The translations under genes and the position numbers were made by a program. From positions 2,099-15,264 of the forward strand of contig DMDF01000040.1 of the NCBI GenBank assembly GCA_003446605.1: a stretch of DNA of 13,166 nucleotides, given 5' to 3'. This DNA comes from Anaerolineaceae bacterium. GTDB taxonomy: Bacteria; Chloroflexota; Anaerolineae; Anaerolineales; Anaerolineaceae. The notes below the pieces were generated by a model, which saw nothing but the letters and a program-made list of their open reading frames with translations, was not told the DNA's origin and ran no database searches. This document shows positions 1 to 7,611 of this stretch, piece by piece (position 1 is the first letter of the stretch; each line of letters begins with the position of its first letter).

Positions 1-909
1 TTGTGTATCCTGCACTTCTTCTATCGGTTGATAGACATAGGATGTTTGATATTCCAAAATATGCTGCTCATATTCTTCTTGTAAAGCTTTGCTCACTTCT
101 GAAGCATCTGCGAACCGTTCTTGTTTATTTTTTTGCATACAGGTCGCAACTATCTTCTCGAGATTTACTGAAACATTCTTGTTAATCTCTCGAATAGGGA
201 TAGGGTCAAGCTGCAGATGTTCCCAGCGTACTTTCTCCGCCGTGGTGCCGGTAATGGTAGCTCGTTCTCCTGTGAAAGGTCGCTCGCCACCCGTCAGCAT
301 CTCGTACAACACGATCCCCAACGCATAGATATCGGTCTGCGGGGTGGGGTCCTGCCCTTTGATCAGTTCTGGCGCCATGTAAGCGGGTGTGCCAATGCCT
401 ACCATGGTAGATGTAGCCGCATCCATACCACGCGCAATGCCAAAATCGGTCAGGTAAACCGTGCCGTTCTTGTGGATCATAATATTGGCACTCTTCACAT
501 CACAATGCACCATGCCCATCTGATGGGCATAATTCAGGGCAGAACACACCGGTTGGATCACCTCGATAATGCGTTGTAGGGGCAACGCCCCATGGGCATC
601 GAAGATCTCACTGCGCAGCGTCCAGCCATCAATGTAATCCATCAGCATGTAGGCGGTGCGCCCTTCGCGCTCCAGTCCATAGCAGCGTACGATGTTGGGA
701 TGCTGTAGGCGTGTCAGGTTGACAGCTTCGCGCTCAAAGCGCCGCATGAACACAATATCTTCCGCCAGGTCATCCCGCAGCACCTTCATCGCCAGCGGCA
801 CCCCGCGTTGGGTATCCCATACCTTATAGACATCCGCCATGCCCCCTCGACCGAGAAATGCTTCTACACGGTAACGGTTTCTTAATAATTTCCCTTTATT
901 TATTTCCAT
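1..909 (-). CDS. Hanks-type (PknB-like) Ser/Thr protein kinase, C-terminus cut by window edge
   Basis: The frame is open from ATG at 909 to base 1 (303 codons) with no stop, so the C-terminus lies outside the window. The start is supported by a GAGG ribosome-binding site at 917-920, 7 nt upstream. Visible kinase elements: glycine-rich loop GRGGMADV (about residues 20-27), beta3 Lys42 (AMK), alphaC Glu61, catalytic loop HCDVKSAN (135-142, Asp137), DFG at 155-157 and APE at 179-181. The Arg of the usual HRD is Cys. By eye, residues 18-233 differ from the kinase at 9565-11535 at only about 11 positions, and the two diverge abruptly after WEHLQL. The C-lobe end is degenerate (KNKQERF). No TM segment is reached before the window edge, so membrane location and sensor type are unknown, although most siblings have a TM helix. 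It lies 32 bp downstream of the GT-C-like gene and is probably co-transcribed with it. Confidence 0.95.
   Translation of the reverse strand, partial: MEINKGKLLRNRYRVEAFLGRGGMADVYKVWDTQRGVPLAMKVLRDDLAEDIVFMRRFEREAVNLTRLQHPNIVRCYGLEREGRTAYMLMDYIDGWTLRSEIFDAHGALPLQRIIEVIQPVCSALNYAHQMGMVHCDVKSANIMIHKNGTVYLTDFGIARGMDAATSTMVGIGTPAYMAPELIKGQDPTPQTDIYALGIVLYEMLTGGERPFTGERATITGTTAEKVRWEHLQLDPIPIREINKNVSVNLEKIVATCMQKNKQERFADASEVSKALQEEYEQHILEYQTSYVYQPIEEVQDTQ
211..858 (-). repeat. Kinase-core direct repeat, copy A (partner 10837-11484)
   Basis: A 648-bp segment encoding kinase residues 18-233, aligning without gaps to 10837-11484. It includes a 48-nt exact match (619-666 with 11245-11292). Similarity falls off just after the segment's downstream (low-coordinate) end. 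Confidence 0.85.
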
Positions 910-941
910 CCTTGTACCTCATTGTTATTGTTCTATTATGC

Positions 942-3233
942 TTACTTACAGGAAACTTGATATATAGAAATGCCATCCGAATAGTAGATGGGATCTAAGT
1001 CTCCATTCTCTATCGCCTGGTATTGAACTCTAGGTGTCGTTCCAGATCCAATATAAACGTATTCAATATTGTTTTCTTTAATATAATCACAGTATTTTGT
1101 TTGATCTGTCAGCATATCGGAAAAAATTACCTGGTTGGCAGTAAAAACAGGCAACCATCCGCCACCATCAGTCGGAAATTGTCTGCCATTCCACAATTCA
1201 GAACTAATAAGAAAGTACTCGTTTTCTGGTAAATTAATATTTATCCACTGGAAAGCAGCAAGATCGTTCGCATCACATAATACATTTATAGATTGCACAG
1301 GTTGTAGATTTATGATCACTCCTAATATTCCAATGATTAAGACTGATATTTTTCTCAACCATTTATAATAGTCTGGATTCCATTCAACAAAATTTTGTTC
1401 ACAGGTAGTCGCAAATTTTTTAATCTCCAATACACAAAATAATCCAAGAATAATCTGTAGCAACATCATGAAATTTAATTTCCCGATGACAGAAAAAGGG
1501 AGAAAAATCAAACTAAAAATAGAAATTGTTAAAATAATCACTATCCAGATAGGAAAATCTTTTGTGGTGTCCCGGTGTTGATACAGAAAACGAATTACTC
1601 CTATTGAGCCTAAAAACCAGATAATTGCCCCTCCCCGATCTAAACTTATCATCAGCAATTCTACAAAATTATAGGGATCGCCTTGCTCAATAAGACTTGA
1701 TACTAAGTTTTGTAGGTTAGCATTTTCAAATACCGAAATAAACTCATAGATCATTGCAATACAAATAAAAAGGAGGAAATATCGAGTATCTTTTTCTATA
1801 TAATCCCCTCGAGCAATTTTTTTCCTTTTACTGACACGATACAGGACAATAATCAAAACAGATAATAAAAAGATTTTCCAATGAATAAAAATCAATCCGA
1901 GCAAAATGATACAAACATACAATATTTTATTGTTTTCATCTCTTTCTTTTTCACTCAGAATTGCCATCAAATAATTAAATAAAGAAAAACCTAATAACAC
2001 GGGATATTTTCCCCATGAGAGTAAAAGCATACCAAACGGAGAATAAAATGTAATGATTATCGCGGTGAGCAATCCATAAATCCTACTATTGGATATTCTC
2101 TCCCCCAGAAGGTAATTGCTGAAAAAAAAGAGAAGATAGACCATCTGCCCTAAAATATAAACGGATTGCGTGTCAGCATAAAGCTGATATGTTATCAAAG
2201 ATATGAGGTGAAATCCAATATGATAAGGAAAAAAAAGTGGAATCGATTGTTCATTCACCATATTTTGGATTAACTGCTGATGATATAATCCATCTTTCCA
2301 GGGCATAGTACTATTTGGTATGCCCTGAAAACAGTTAAAAATACTAAAGACAAGCAATGTGATTGATCCAATAAGTAGATTTTTATACTTGATTTTTCTA
2401 ATACGTTCAAATACGTTTTTTTTATTATTAATGAGAAATACCACATCGCAAATAGCAATCACCATTACAACAATGTAAAAAATAGTTTGCAGGGGAATAT
2501 CGAATACTATTTGCAATATACCGCAAAAAAACATTAACAAGGGCAGTAATGCAATGGTAAAAACAATTGATAGTCCATTTCTATTAATGTTTTTCTCCCC
2601 CAGAACATGAGCCATGAAGATACTTATGACAAAGAATAAAACTCCATACACGAGTAATAATTGAAACCAAACACTCATGTAATCAAATAAATATTCAAAT
2701 CTTCCTGAAATATTTCTTAGATCAAATCGATCATACGTTACAAAACTGATATCAGCAAGAAATGGGTCACCATTAACGAATAGTTGCCCGCCCGAATAGG
2801 AGTCAATAAAGCTACTCCATATACCAAAAGAACCAGGTAGCGCAGTTGATTGAATTTCAATTAGAAAAGAATTCCCTGTTTCTGAACGAGGAATTTTTAT
2901 TTTAAATTTTTCTTGCGAAATAGTGAGCTTATTTATATGAAATATTTGTTCAGACAGAACCTCATCTTTTGAGATTATATTAACAACCAATTGGGAATTT
3001 TCAAAAGTACTTTGATCTATGATAACTGGGAAAATCTCAATCGCGCCAACACCATCAGGAAAATCTGTAAACGTCTGTTCAACATAATTATTCATATCCA
3101 CAGATAGTACGATTTCCCTTTTCTTTTGAAAAAAGTTATAGTTTATTAAACGAACATCCTTCAAAGGGGAAATCAATCCCATTCCGATCGCTAAAAACTC
3201 TATGAGGTAAATGCTTTTATGAATTTTCTCCAT
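942..3233 (-). CDS. Polytopic membrane protein, DUF6541/GT-C glycosyltransferase-like
   Basis: 763 residues. A weak N-terminal hydrophobic stretch (about 8-24) is followed by a beta-rich, probably extracytoplasmic domain (about 40-170, with GGQLFVNG near 148-155). About 12-14 TM helices follow between 185 and 645, then a soluble C-terminal domain (650-763) with a DANDLAAFQWI motif and a WNGRQFP...DGGGW motif. Features recalling GT-C/DUF6541-like proteins are WKDGLYH (Asp314, His318) in a loop after a TM helix, PYHIGFH near 336-342, and WGKYP near 407-411. In such enzymes an early-loop acidic residue is often catalytic with lipid-linked sugar donors; that this applies here is inference, and no substrate can be named. 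The ATG at 3233 has no good ribosome-binding site, but the upstream kinase stop is only 15 bp away, so translational coupling is plausible. It is the only gene here with neither kinase nor FHA domain, and is strongly AT-rich (16 G+C in the 60 bases 2401-2460). Confidence 0.85.
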   Translation of the reverse strand: MEKIHKSIYLIEFLAIGMGLISPLKDVRLINYNFFQKKREIVLSVDMNNYVEQTFTDFPDGVGAIEIFPVIIDQSTFENSQLVVNIISKDEVLSEQIFHINKLTISQEKFKIKIPRSETGNSFLIEIQSTALPGSFGIWSSFIDSYSGGQLFVNGDPFLADISFVTYDRFDLRNISGRFEYLFDYMSVWFQLLLVYGVLFFVISIFMAHVLGEKNINRNGLSIVFTIALLPLLMFFCGILQIVFDIPLQTIFYIVVMVIAICDVVFLINNKKNVFERIRKIKYKNLLIGSITLLVFSIFNCFQGIPNSTMPWKDGLYHQQLIQNMVNEQSIPLFFPYHIGFHLISLITYQLYADTQSVYILGQMVYLLFFFSNYLLGERISNSRIYGLLTAIIITFYSPFGMLLLSWGKYPVLLGFSLFNYLMAILSEKERDENNKILYVCIILLGLIFIHWKIFLLSVLIIVLYRVSKRKKIARGDYIEKDTRYFLLFICIAMIYEFISVFENANLQNLVSSLIEQGDPYNFVELLMISLDRGGAIIWFLGSIGVIRFLYQHRDTTKDFPIWIVIILTISIFSLIFLPFSVIGKLNFMMLLQIILGLFCVLEIKKFATTCEQNFVEWNPDYYKWLRKISVLIIGILGVIINLQPVQSINVLCDANDLAAFQWININLPENEYFLISSELWNGRQFPTDGGGWLPVFTANQVIFSDMLTDQTKYCDYIKENNIEYVYIGSGTTPRVQYQAIENGDLDPIYYSDGISIYQVSCK

Positions 3234-3248
3234 TGTAAAATGGTTTAC

Positions 3249-4679
3249 TCAACGCTCATACGAATTTTTAGTCGGCGCTGGTTTTGATGTCGGTATTGCC
3301 AAAGAATTTTTAATTACTGTAAGATTGCTTATATAATTTGGATAGAGACGTTTTAAAATGTCTTCAAGGCTTTTCCTTTGAACCCAGCCATTCCCTTGAT
3401 TGCTTTCAATAGCAAGCCACTCGCCAGTCTCATCTTTTCCATATACATCAAAATAGACACTTCCCTTTAAATAAAATGATGTTGGGTAATGTACACTTGG
3501 TCCCGTTCTGACTGTGAGAGACGCGTAAGGATTTACTATATTATATTTTCGCATAGATGGTTGAGATGTTTTCGTGGGCGCCTTAGTAGGTGCTTTAGTA
3601 GGTATTCCTGTTGGCTGTTTGGGTGTTGGTGAGGAAATGGTTGATTCTGAAACTGCTTGCGTTCTATTGCTTAATCGTACAGATGCAGTACTTTTATTGT
3701 TACTTGAATTAAATATAATGATAAATAAAAGTACAATCGCTATCGCTATCGCCCAACCAGACCAGGCTGGTTGACGAAATTTCTCTTTTTTAGGTGAGCT
3801 CTGTTTAATTGCGCGATTTAATTTTTCATACTGGATGGAATTCACAGAATTCAAATCTACCATGACATCCATGGTTGACTTGAAACGGTCTTTTTTTTCT
3901 TTTGAAAGACATCGTAATATCACATATTCAATTTGAGGTAATATATTGGGATAGTAATGAGTTGGTGGTACAGGAGAAAGCATTAAATGTTCCCACCTGA
4001 CCTTCTCCGCGGTCGTTCCGGTGATGATAGCGCGCTCCCCTGTGAACGGTCGTTCCCCTCCTGTAACCATCTCGTACAGCATAATCCCCAGCGCATAGAT
4101 ATCCGTCTGCGGGGTGGGATCTTCTCCTCTGATCAGTTCCGGCGCCATATAAGCCGGTGTGCCAATGCCCACCATGGTGGAAGTAGCAGCGTCCATGCCA
4201 CGCGCGATGCCAAAATCTGATAGGAACACATGCCCATCATCCCGGATCAGAATATTGGCGCTCTTCACATCACAATGCACGCGCCCGGATTGGTGCGCAA
4301 AATGCAATGCCCGGCACACCGGATCCAGAATATTCACCACTTCCTGCTCACTGAAAGGCTTCTCCCGCTCCACGATCATCTTGCGCAAGGTCTTGCCATG
4401 GATGAAATCCATCAACATATACACCAATCCATCCGAACGTTCAAAGCCATAAAAACGTACAATGTTGGGATGTTGCAGCTCTGCCAGGGTACGTGCTTCC
4501 CGTTCAAAACGGCGCAAAAAGACCTTATCCTCCGCCAGGTCATCACGTAGTACCTTTAACGCCAGATCCACCCCGCGCTGTGTGTCAAAAGCGCGATATA
4601 CTTCCGCCATTCCTCCTCTGCCAATATGCTCCTCTATACGATAACGATTATTCAAAGTCTTACCCAACAATGGAATCAC
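3249..4679 (-). CDS. Ser/Thr protein kinase with TM helix and extracytoplasmic SH3b domain
   Basis: 476 residues, GTG start at 4679 chosen because a GAGGTG ribosome-binding site sits 5 nt upstream and the start aligns with the paralogs. Kinase domain about 12-275: GRGGMAEV loop (20-27), Lys42, Glu61, HCDVKSAN catalytic loop (135-142, Asp137), DFG (155-157), APE (179-181). A basic juxtamembrane stretch precedes one TM helix (about 308-324). Next come a Ser/Thr/Pro-rich linker with tandem APTK units (about 349-375) and a bacterial SH3 (SH3b) domain (about 380-440; LTVRTGPS, GEWLAI, GWVQ). SH3b domains commonly bind peptidoglycan or cell-wall peptides, so this is a candidate wall-sensing receptor kinase; the ligand is inference. 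A 36-residue Pro/Thr-containing tail follows SH3b and matches nothing I know. The N-lobe is clearly diverged from the kinases at 1-909 and 9565-11535, but the activation segment is nearly the same. It sits between the FHA gene (30 bp upstream) and the GT-C-like gene. Confidence 0.95.
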   Translation of the reverse strand: MIPLLGKTLNNRYRIEEHIGRGGMAEVYRAFDTQRGVDLALKVLRDDLAEDKVFLRRFEREARTLAELQHPNIVRFYGFERSDGLVYMLMDFIHGKTLRKMIVEREKPFSEQEVVNILDPVCRALHFAHQSGRVHCDVKSANILIRDDGHVFLSDFGIARGMDAATSTMVGIGTPAYMAPELIRGEDPTPQTDIYALGIMLYEMVTGGERPFTGERAIITGTTAEKVRWEHLMLSPVPPTHYYPNILPQIEYVILRCLSKEKKDRFKSTMDVMVDLNSVNSIQYEKLNRAIKQSSPKKEKFRQPAWSGWAIAIAIVLLFIIIFNSSNNKSTASVRLSNRTQAVSESTISSPTPKQPTGIPTKAPTKAPTKTSQPSMRKYNIVNPYASLTVRTGPSVHYPTSFYLKGSVYFDVYGKDETGEWLAIESNQGNGWVQRKSLEDILKRLYPNYISNLTVIKNSLAIPTSKPAPTKNSYER

Positions 4680-4684
4680 TCTTT

Positions 4685-4690
4685 CACCTC
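4685..4690 (-). promoter_or_regulatory. Ribosome-binding site deciding the GTG start of the SH3b kinase
   Basis: GAGGTG on the minus strand lies 5 nt before the GTG at 4677-4679. The next in-frame ATG is at residue 24, inside the glycine-rich loop, and would remove the first kinase strand, so GTG is the only sensible start. Confidence 0.7.
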
Positions 4691-4709
4691 GTTGTTGATT
4701 GAATTTTTC

Positions 4710-5693
4710 CTATAATTCGATAACTACATCTACCCCAGTAAAGGGACCAAAATCTTCAAAATGAATGATCATTTGGTCTGCTTCGATCGGGATTGGGCCC
4801 AAGAAAGCATGCAGCCCTTTGTTCATATCACACCGATCATAACCACCCACATAACCTCTGATCCAAACCATTTCTCCACTTTGCACTTCAAGGTTCTTAA
4901 CGGTGTGGTAATAAGCTTCACAATCAGTTAATATTTCAAGATTCGCCGGTGGAAAAGAATTGCCCAAATTATCATGAGCAGTAACTCCAGCATTTACAAA
5001 ACGGAATATCCTCTGGTTATCTTCCAAATTTTGAATTACCACTGTAATTCCCCACTTTTTGCCTCCAGAGTCAATCTCATTTGAAACCATCATCGACCAG
5101 CCGTCGTAATAAATGGGCTGCCCGGCTGGCACCGGGTAAGTTGGAAGGAACTCTTGTGGTGCTTCTGCAACTGCTCCATAAGAGGGATCAACCGTGGCAG
5201 TTGGTTCTTGTGCCACTATTTTCCACTCATTTTCTTCAGGCGCATTTGATTCAACTACCTGTCTTTGCTCAGATTTGTTCATCTGGGTTGAAATACCCCA
5301 CACTGCAGCGATTACAACTATTGCAATCAGGAATATAACGCCCACATTGTTATTCTTTTGCACGGGTTGCACCTGCCGCTGCGACGCCACCGGAACGGGC
5401 TGTTCCACCTGAACGAAGCGAAAGGTACTGGCGCCAATGGTGATCACATCCCCGCTGCGCAGCTGGGCACTGGTCACTGATTTACCATTTACAAAAGTAC
5501 CCAGGCGGCTATTGCAATCCTGCACGGCATACACGCCGTTTGTGTAATAGATAACCGCATGTTCGCGCGAGATGTTGGCAGCCTTTAGATGAACCTGGCT
5601 GGCGCTCCCTCGACCCAGGATAGTCTGGTTATAGCCCAGATGGATGCGTTTCCCGGCGTACTCCCCTTTGATACCCTCCAGATATGCAGTCAT
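4710..5693 (-). CDS. FHA-domain membrane protein with extracytoplasmic domain of unknown function
   Basis: 327 residues. N-terminal FHA domain (about 5-95) with the phospho-Thr-binding signature intact: GR at 27-28, SREH at 42-45, NG at 69-70. A Gln/Pro-rich linker leads to one TM helix (about 116-136), followed by an acidic, Pro-rich stretch and a beta-rich C-terminal domain (about 190-327). The latter, with IQNLEDNQRIFRF then VTAHDNLGNSFPP, is loosely reminiscent of DUF4352-type immunoglobulin-like domains; that is a weak resemblance. Cys258 and Cys288 could form a disulfide. The ATG at 5693 has a textbook AGGAGG at 5699-5704, 5 nt upstream. FHA domains bind phosphothreonine peptides and are standard partners of bacterial Hanks kinases. 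Its place between two kinase genes (39 bp and 30 bp gaps) makes it the obvious candidate reader or substrate of the array; this role is inferred. It has no kinase domain. Confidence 0.93.
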   Translation of the reverse strand: MTAYLEGIKGEYAGKRIHLGYNQTILGRGSASQVHLKAANISREHAVIYYTNGVYAVQDCNSRLGTFVNGKSVTSAQLRSGDVITIGASTFRFVQVEQPVPVASQRQVQPVQKNNNVGVIFLIAIVVIAAVWGISTQMNKSEQRQVVESNAPEENEWKIVAQEPTATVDPSYGAVAEAPQEFLPTYPVPAGQPIYYDGWSMMVSNEIDSGGKKWGITVVIQNLEDNQRIFRFVNAGVTAHDNLGNSFPPANLEILTDCEAYYHTVKNLEVQSGEMVWIRGYVGGYDRCDMNKGLHAFLGPIPIEADQMIIHFEDFGPFTGVDVVIEL

Positions 5694-5698
5694 TCTTT

Positions 5699-5704
5699 CC
5701 TCCT
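5699..5704 (-). promoter_or_regulatory. Strong consensus ribosome-binding site of the FHA gene
   Basis: A perfect AGGAGG on the minus strand with 5 nt spacing to the ATG. It is the best match among the eight genes, hinting that the FHA protein is made in excess over each kinase; that reading is inference. Confidence 0.65.
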
Positions 5705-5732
5705 ACTTCATTTTGTGATCAGTTCACTGTAT

Positions 5733-7553
5733 TCAAAGTACTTTCATTATTCGTCCATCCGTATTATGGATTGAAGATAGAATGGTACGATTGCTAAGGT
5801 CCCAAAAGATCATTTCATTATCAATCGAACAGGTGATTAGTACATTCTGTTCAGGAATGTAAGTAATATTATTTACTGTAGCCCTGTGTTCCTTAAAAGT
5901 GTGGAGCAATGATCCGGATTGAACATCCCACATTTTGATTGTGTTATCCGATGATCCACTAAAAAGCAAATTTCCTTCCGATGAAAAGCTCAGGCTGTGA
6001 ATGCCATGTTGGTGTCCGTATAAAACATTAACCAATTTCCAAGCAGGAAAATTCCACAAACAAATCGTAGAATCCAATGAACCACTTACTAAAACATCAC
6101 CTTTAGAAGAAAATTGCAAACAATAAATCAGATCTTTATGACCATCAAGAGTTCGTATTTGATTGAGATCTTTTGTGGTCAAAACACATAGACTTGAATC
6201 CAGCGAGCCACTCACTACATATTTATCATCCTGAGAAAATGCAAGGCACCATATTCCACTTGAATTATAGTTTTGTTGATAAAAATTTATACCTCGCTCG
6301 ATATCCCATAAAACAATTTCACCATTCCACGATCCACTAACTACGCTATCTCCTTTATGGGAAAACGCAGCAGAATTCACCACATCGGTATGATCTCTCT
6401 TCGTATGAATCCTTATTTTGCTCTCGATATCCCAAACCTCCAACTTGTGATCCATGGTTCCAATTGTAAGATTTTTTTTATCAGGGCTAATATTTGCACA
6501 GCGAATATTAGGCGAAAAACATCTAATTATCCACACATCACATTTCTTAACACTTTTCGTTGCTGGTAAATTTGAGTTGAATTCATCATGCATTTCAATC
6601 GATTTCTCATATAAATCAATATAGTGCAAAATAAATTTCTGGGAATCTTCTGCTTTTTTTTTGATTTGCTGGTTGGGAATTGGTCGGGTGAAATGTGGTG
6701 TTTTATTATTTTGTTTATTCAATAAAACGTCAACAACAAAAAGTACTTTTGCTGGTCTATCTATCGGATTTTTTTGTAAGCAAGCACGAAGTAATTGTTT
6801 CATTTTTATAGAAATTCCAGGATTATATATAGATATATCTTTGGGCATTAATTGGAGGTGTTCCCACCTGACCTTCTCCGCCGTAGTACCCGTAATGGTC
6901 GCCCGCTCGCCGGTGAAAGGTCTTTCCCCTCCGGTCAGCATTTCGTACAGCACGATCCCCAAGGCATAGATATCCGTCTGCGGGGTAGGGTCTTCTCCTT
7001 TGATCAATTCCGGTGCCATGTACGCGGGTGTGCCGATGCCCACCATGGTGGAGGTAGCTGCATCCATACCGCGTGCGATGCCGAAATCGGTCAGATAGAT
7101 CTGTCCATTTTTATCGATGAGGATATTGCCCGGCTTGATGTCGCAATGCACCAAGCCTTGACGATGGGCATAATGCAACGCGGAACAGACCGCCTCCATC
7201 ACTTCCTGAATGTGTTCCATGGGAAGTGATTTCCCTTCGCTGCGCAGGATCTCGCCTTGTAAACTAATCCCATCCACATATTCCATCAACAGGAACGCCA
7301 GCAGGTCATCGCGCTCGAGACCGTAGAAACGGACAATATGCGGATGCTGTAACTGTGCCAGCGCCTTCGCTTCGCGCTGAAAGCGCCGCAGGAAGATGGT
7401 GTCCTGCGCCAGGTCCTGGCGTAAGACCTTCAGCGCCAAGTAGACCGCCCTTTCCTCATCCCATACCTTGTACACATCCGCCATACCCCCACGACCCAGG
7501 GACTCAACCACGCGATAGCGATTCTTTAATGTTTTTCCCACCAGATCTGCCAT
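5733..7553 (-). CDS. Soluble Ser/Thr protein kinase fused to a WD40 beta-propeller
   Basis: 606 residues. The ATG at 7553 follows GGAGAGG (7563-7569). Kinase domain about 12-275: GRGGMADV (20-27), Lys42, Glu61, HCDIKPGN catalytic loop (136-143, Asp138), DFG (156-158), APE (180-182). A hydrophilic linker (about 280-340) contains no TM helix. Six recognisable WD40 repeats follow (about 350-590), several with S-G-S and W-D endings, for example SGSWNGEIVLWD, SGSLDSTICLW and SGSSDNTIKMWD. A short C-terminal strand (TDGRIMKVL) may close the propeller or be the start of a seventh blade. WD40 propellers are protein-interaction platforms. Lacking a TM segment, this kinase should be cytosolic, unlike its sensor-bearing siblings, and could act as a scaffold or integrator (inference). 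The WD40 half is AT-rich relative to the kinase half. Its C-lobe shares an exact 71-nt run with the kinase at 9565-11535. Confidence 0.95.
   Translation of the reverse strand: MADLVGKTLKNRYRVVESLGRGGMADVYKVWDEERAVYLALKVLRQDLAQDTIFLRRFQREAKALAQLQHPHIVRFYGLERDDLLAFLLMEYVDGISLQGEILRSEGKSLPMEHIQEVMEAVCSALHYAHRQGLVHCDIKPGNILIDKNGQIYLTDFGIARGMDAATSTMVGIGTPAYMAPELIKGEDPTPQTDIYALGIVLYEMLTGGERPFTGERATITGTTAEKVRWEHLQLMPKDISIYNPGISIKMKQLLRACLQKNPIDRPAKVLFVVDVLLNKQNNKTPHFTRPIPNQQIKKKAEDSQKFILHYIDLYEKSIEMHDEFNSNLPATKSVKKCDVWIIRCFSPNIRCANISPDKKNLTIGTMDHKLEVWDIESKIRIHTKRDHTDVVNSAAFSHKGDSVVSGSWNGEIVLWDIERGINFYQQNYNSSGIWCLAFSQDDKYVVSGSLDSSLCVLTTKDLNQIRTLDGHKDLIYCLQFSSKGDVLVSGSLDSTICLWNFPAWKLVNVLYGHQHGIHSLSFSSEGNLLFSGSSDNTIKMWDVQSGSLLHTFKEHRATVNNITYIPEQNVLITCSIDNEMIFWDLSNRTILSSIHNTDGRIMKVL
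6943..7013 (-). repeat. 71-nt exact repeat in kinase C-lobe (partner 10928-10998)
   Basis: Base-for-base identical to 10928-10998 by direct comparison; the flanking bases differ on both sides. It encodes the stretch from the APE region through DIYALGIVLYE in two kinases whose N-lobes differ clearly. Confidence 0.9.
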
Positions 7554-7611
7554 GTCCTTTTACCTCTCCACAAAACAAAATTCGTTTTTCAGCGTAAAAT
7601 TCAACCTCCAT

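Noticed and set aside
3570..3610. Tandem repeat encoding APTK units as a mobile or regulatory repeat
   Set aside because: It is simply the Pro/Thr linker of the SH3b kinase, with two or three imperfect copies and nothing beyond a low-complexity spacer.
7500..7611. Short minus-strand frame beginning with ATGGAGG right after the LamG kinase stop
   Set aside because: It ends inside the next kinase gene in another frame after about 35 codons, has no recognisable sequence, and its first bases look like a chance ribosome-binding string.
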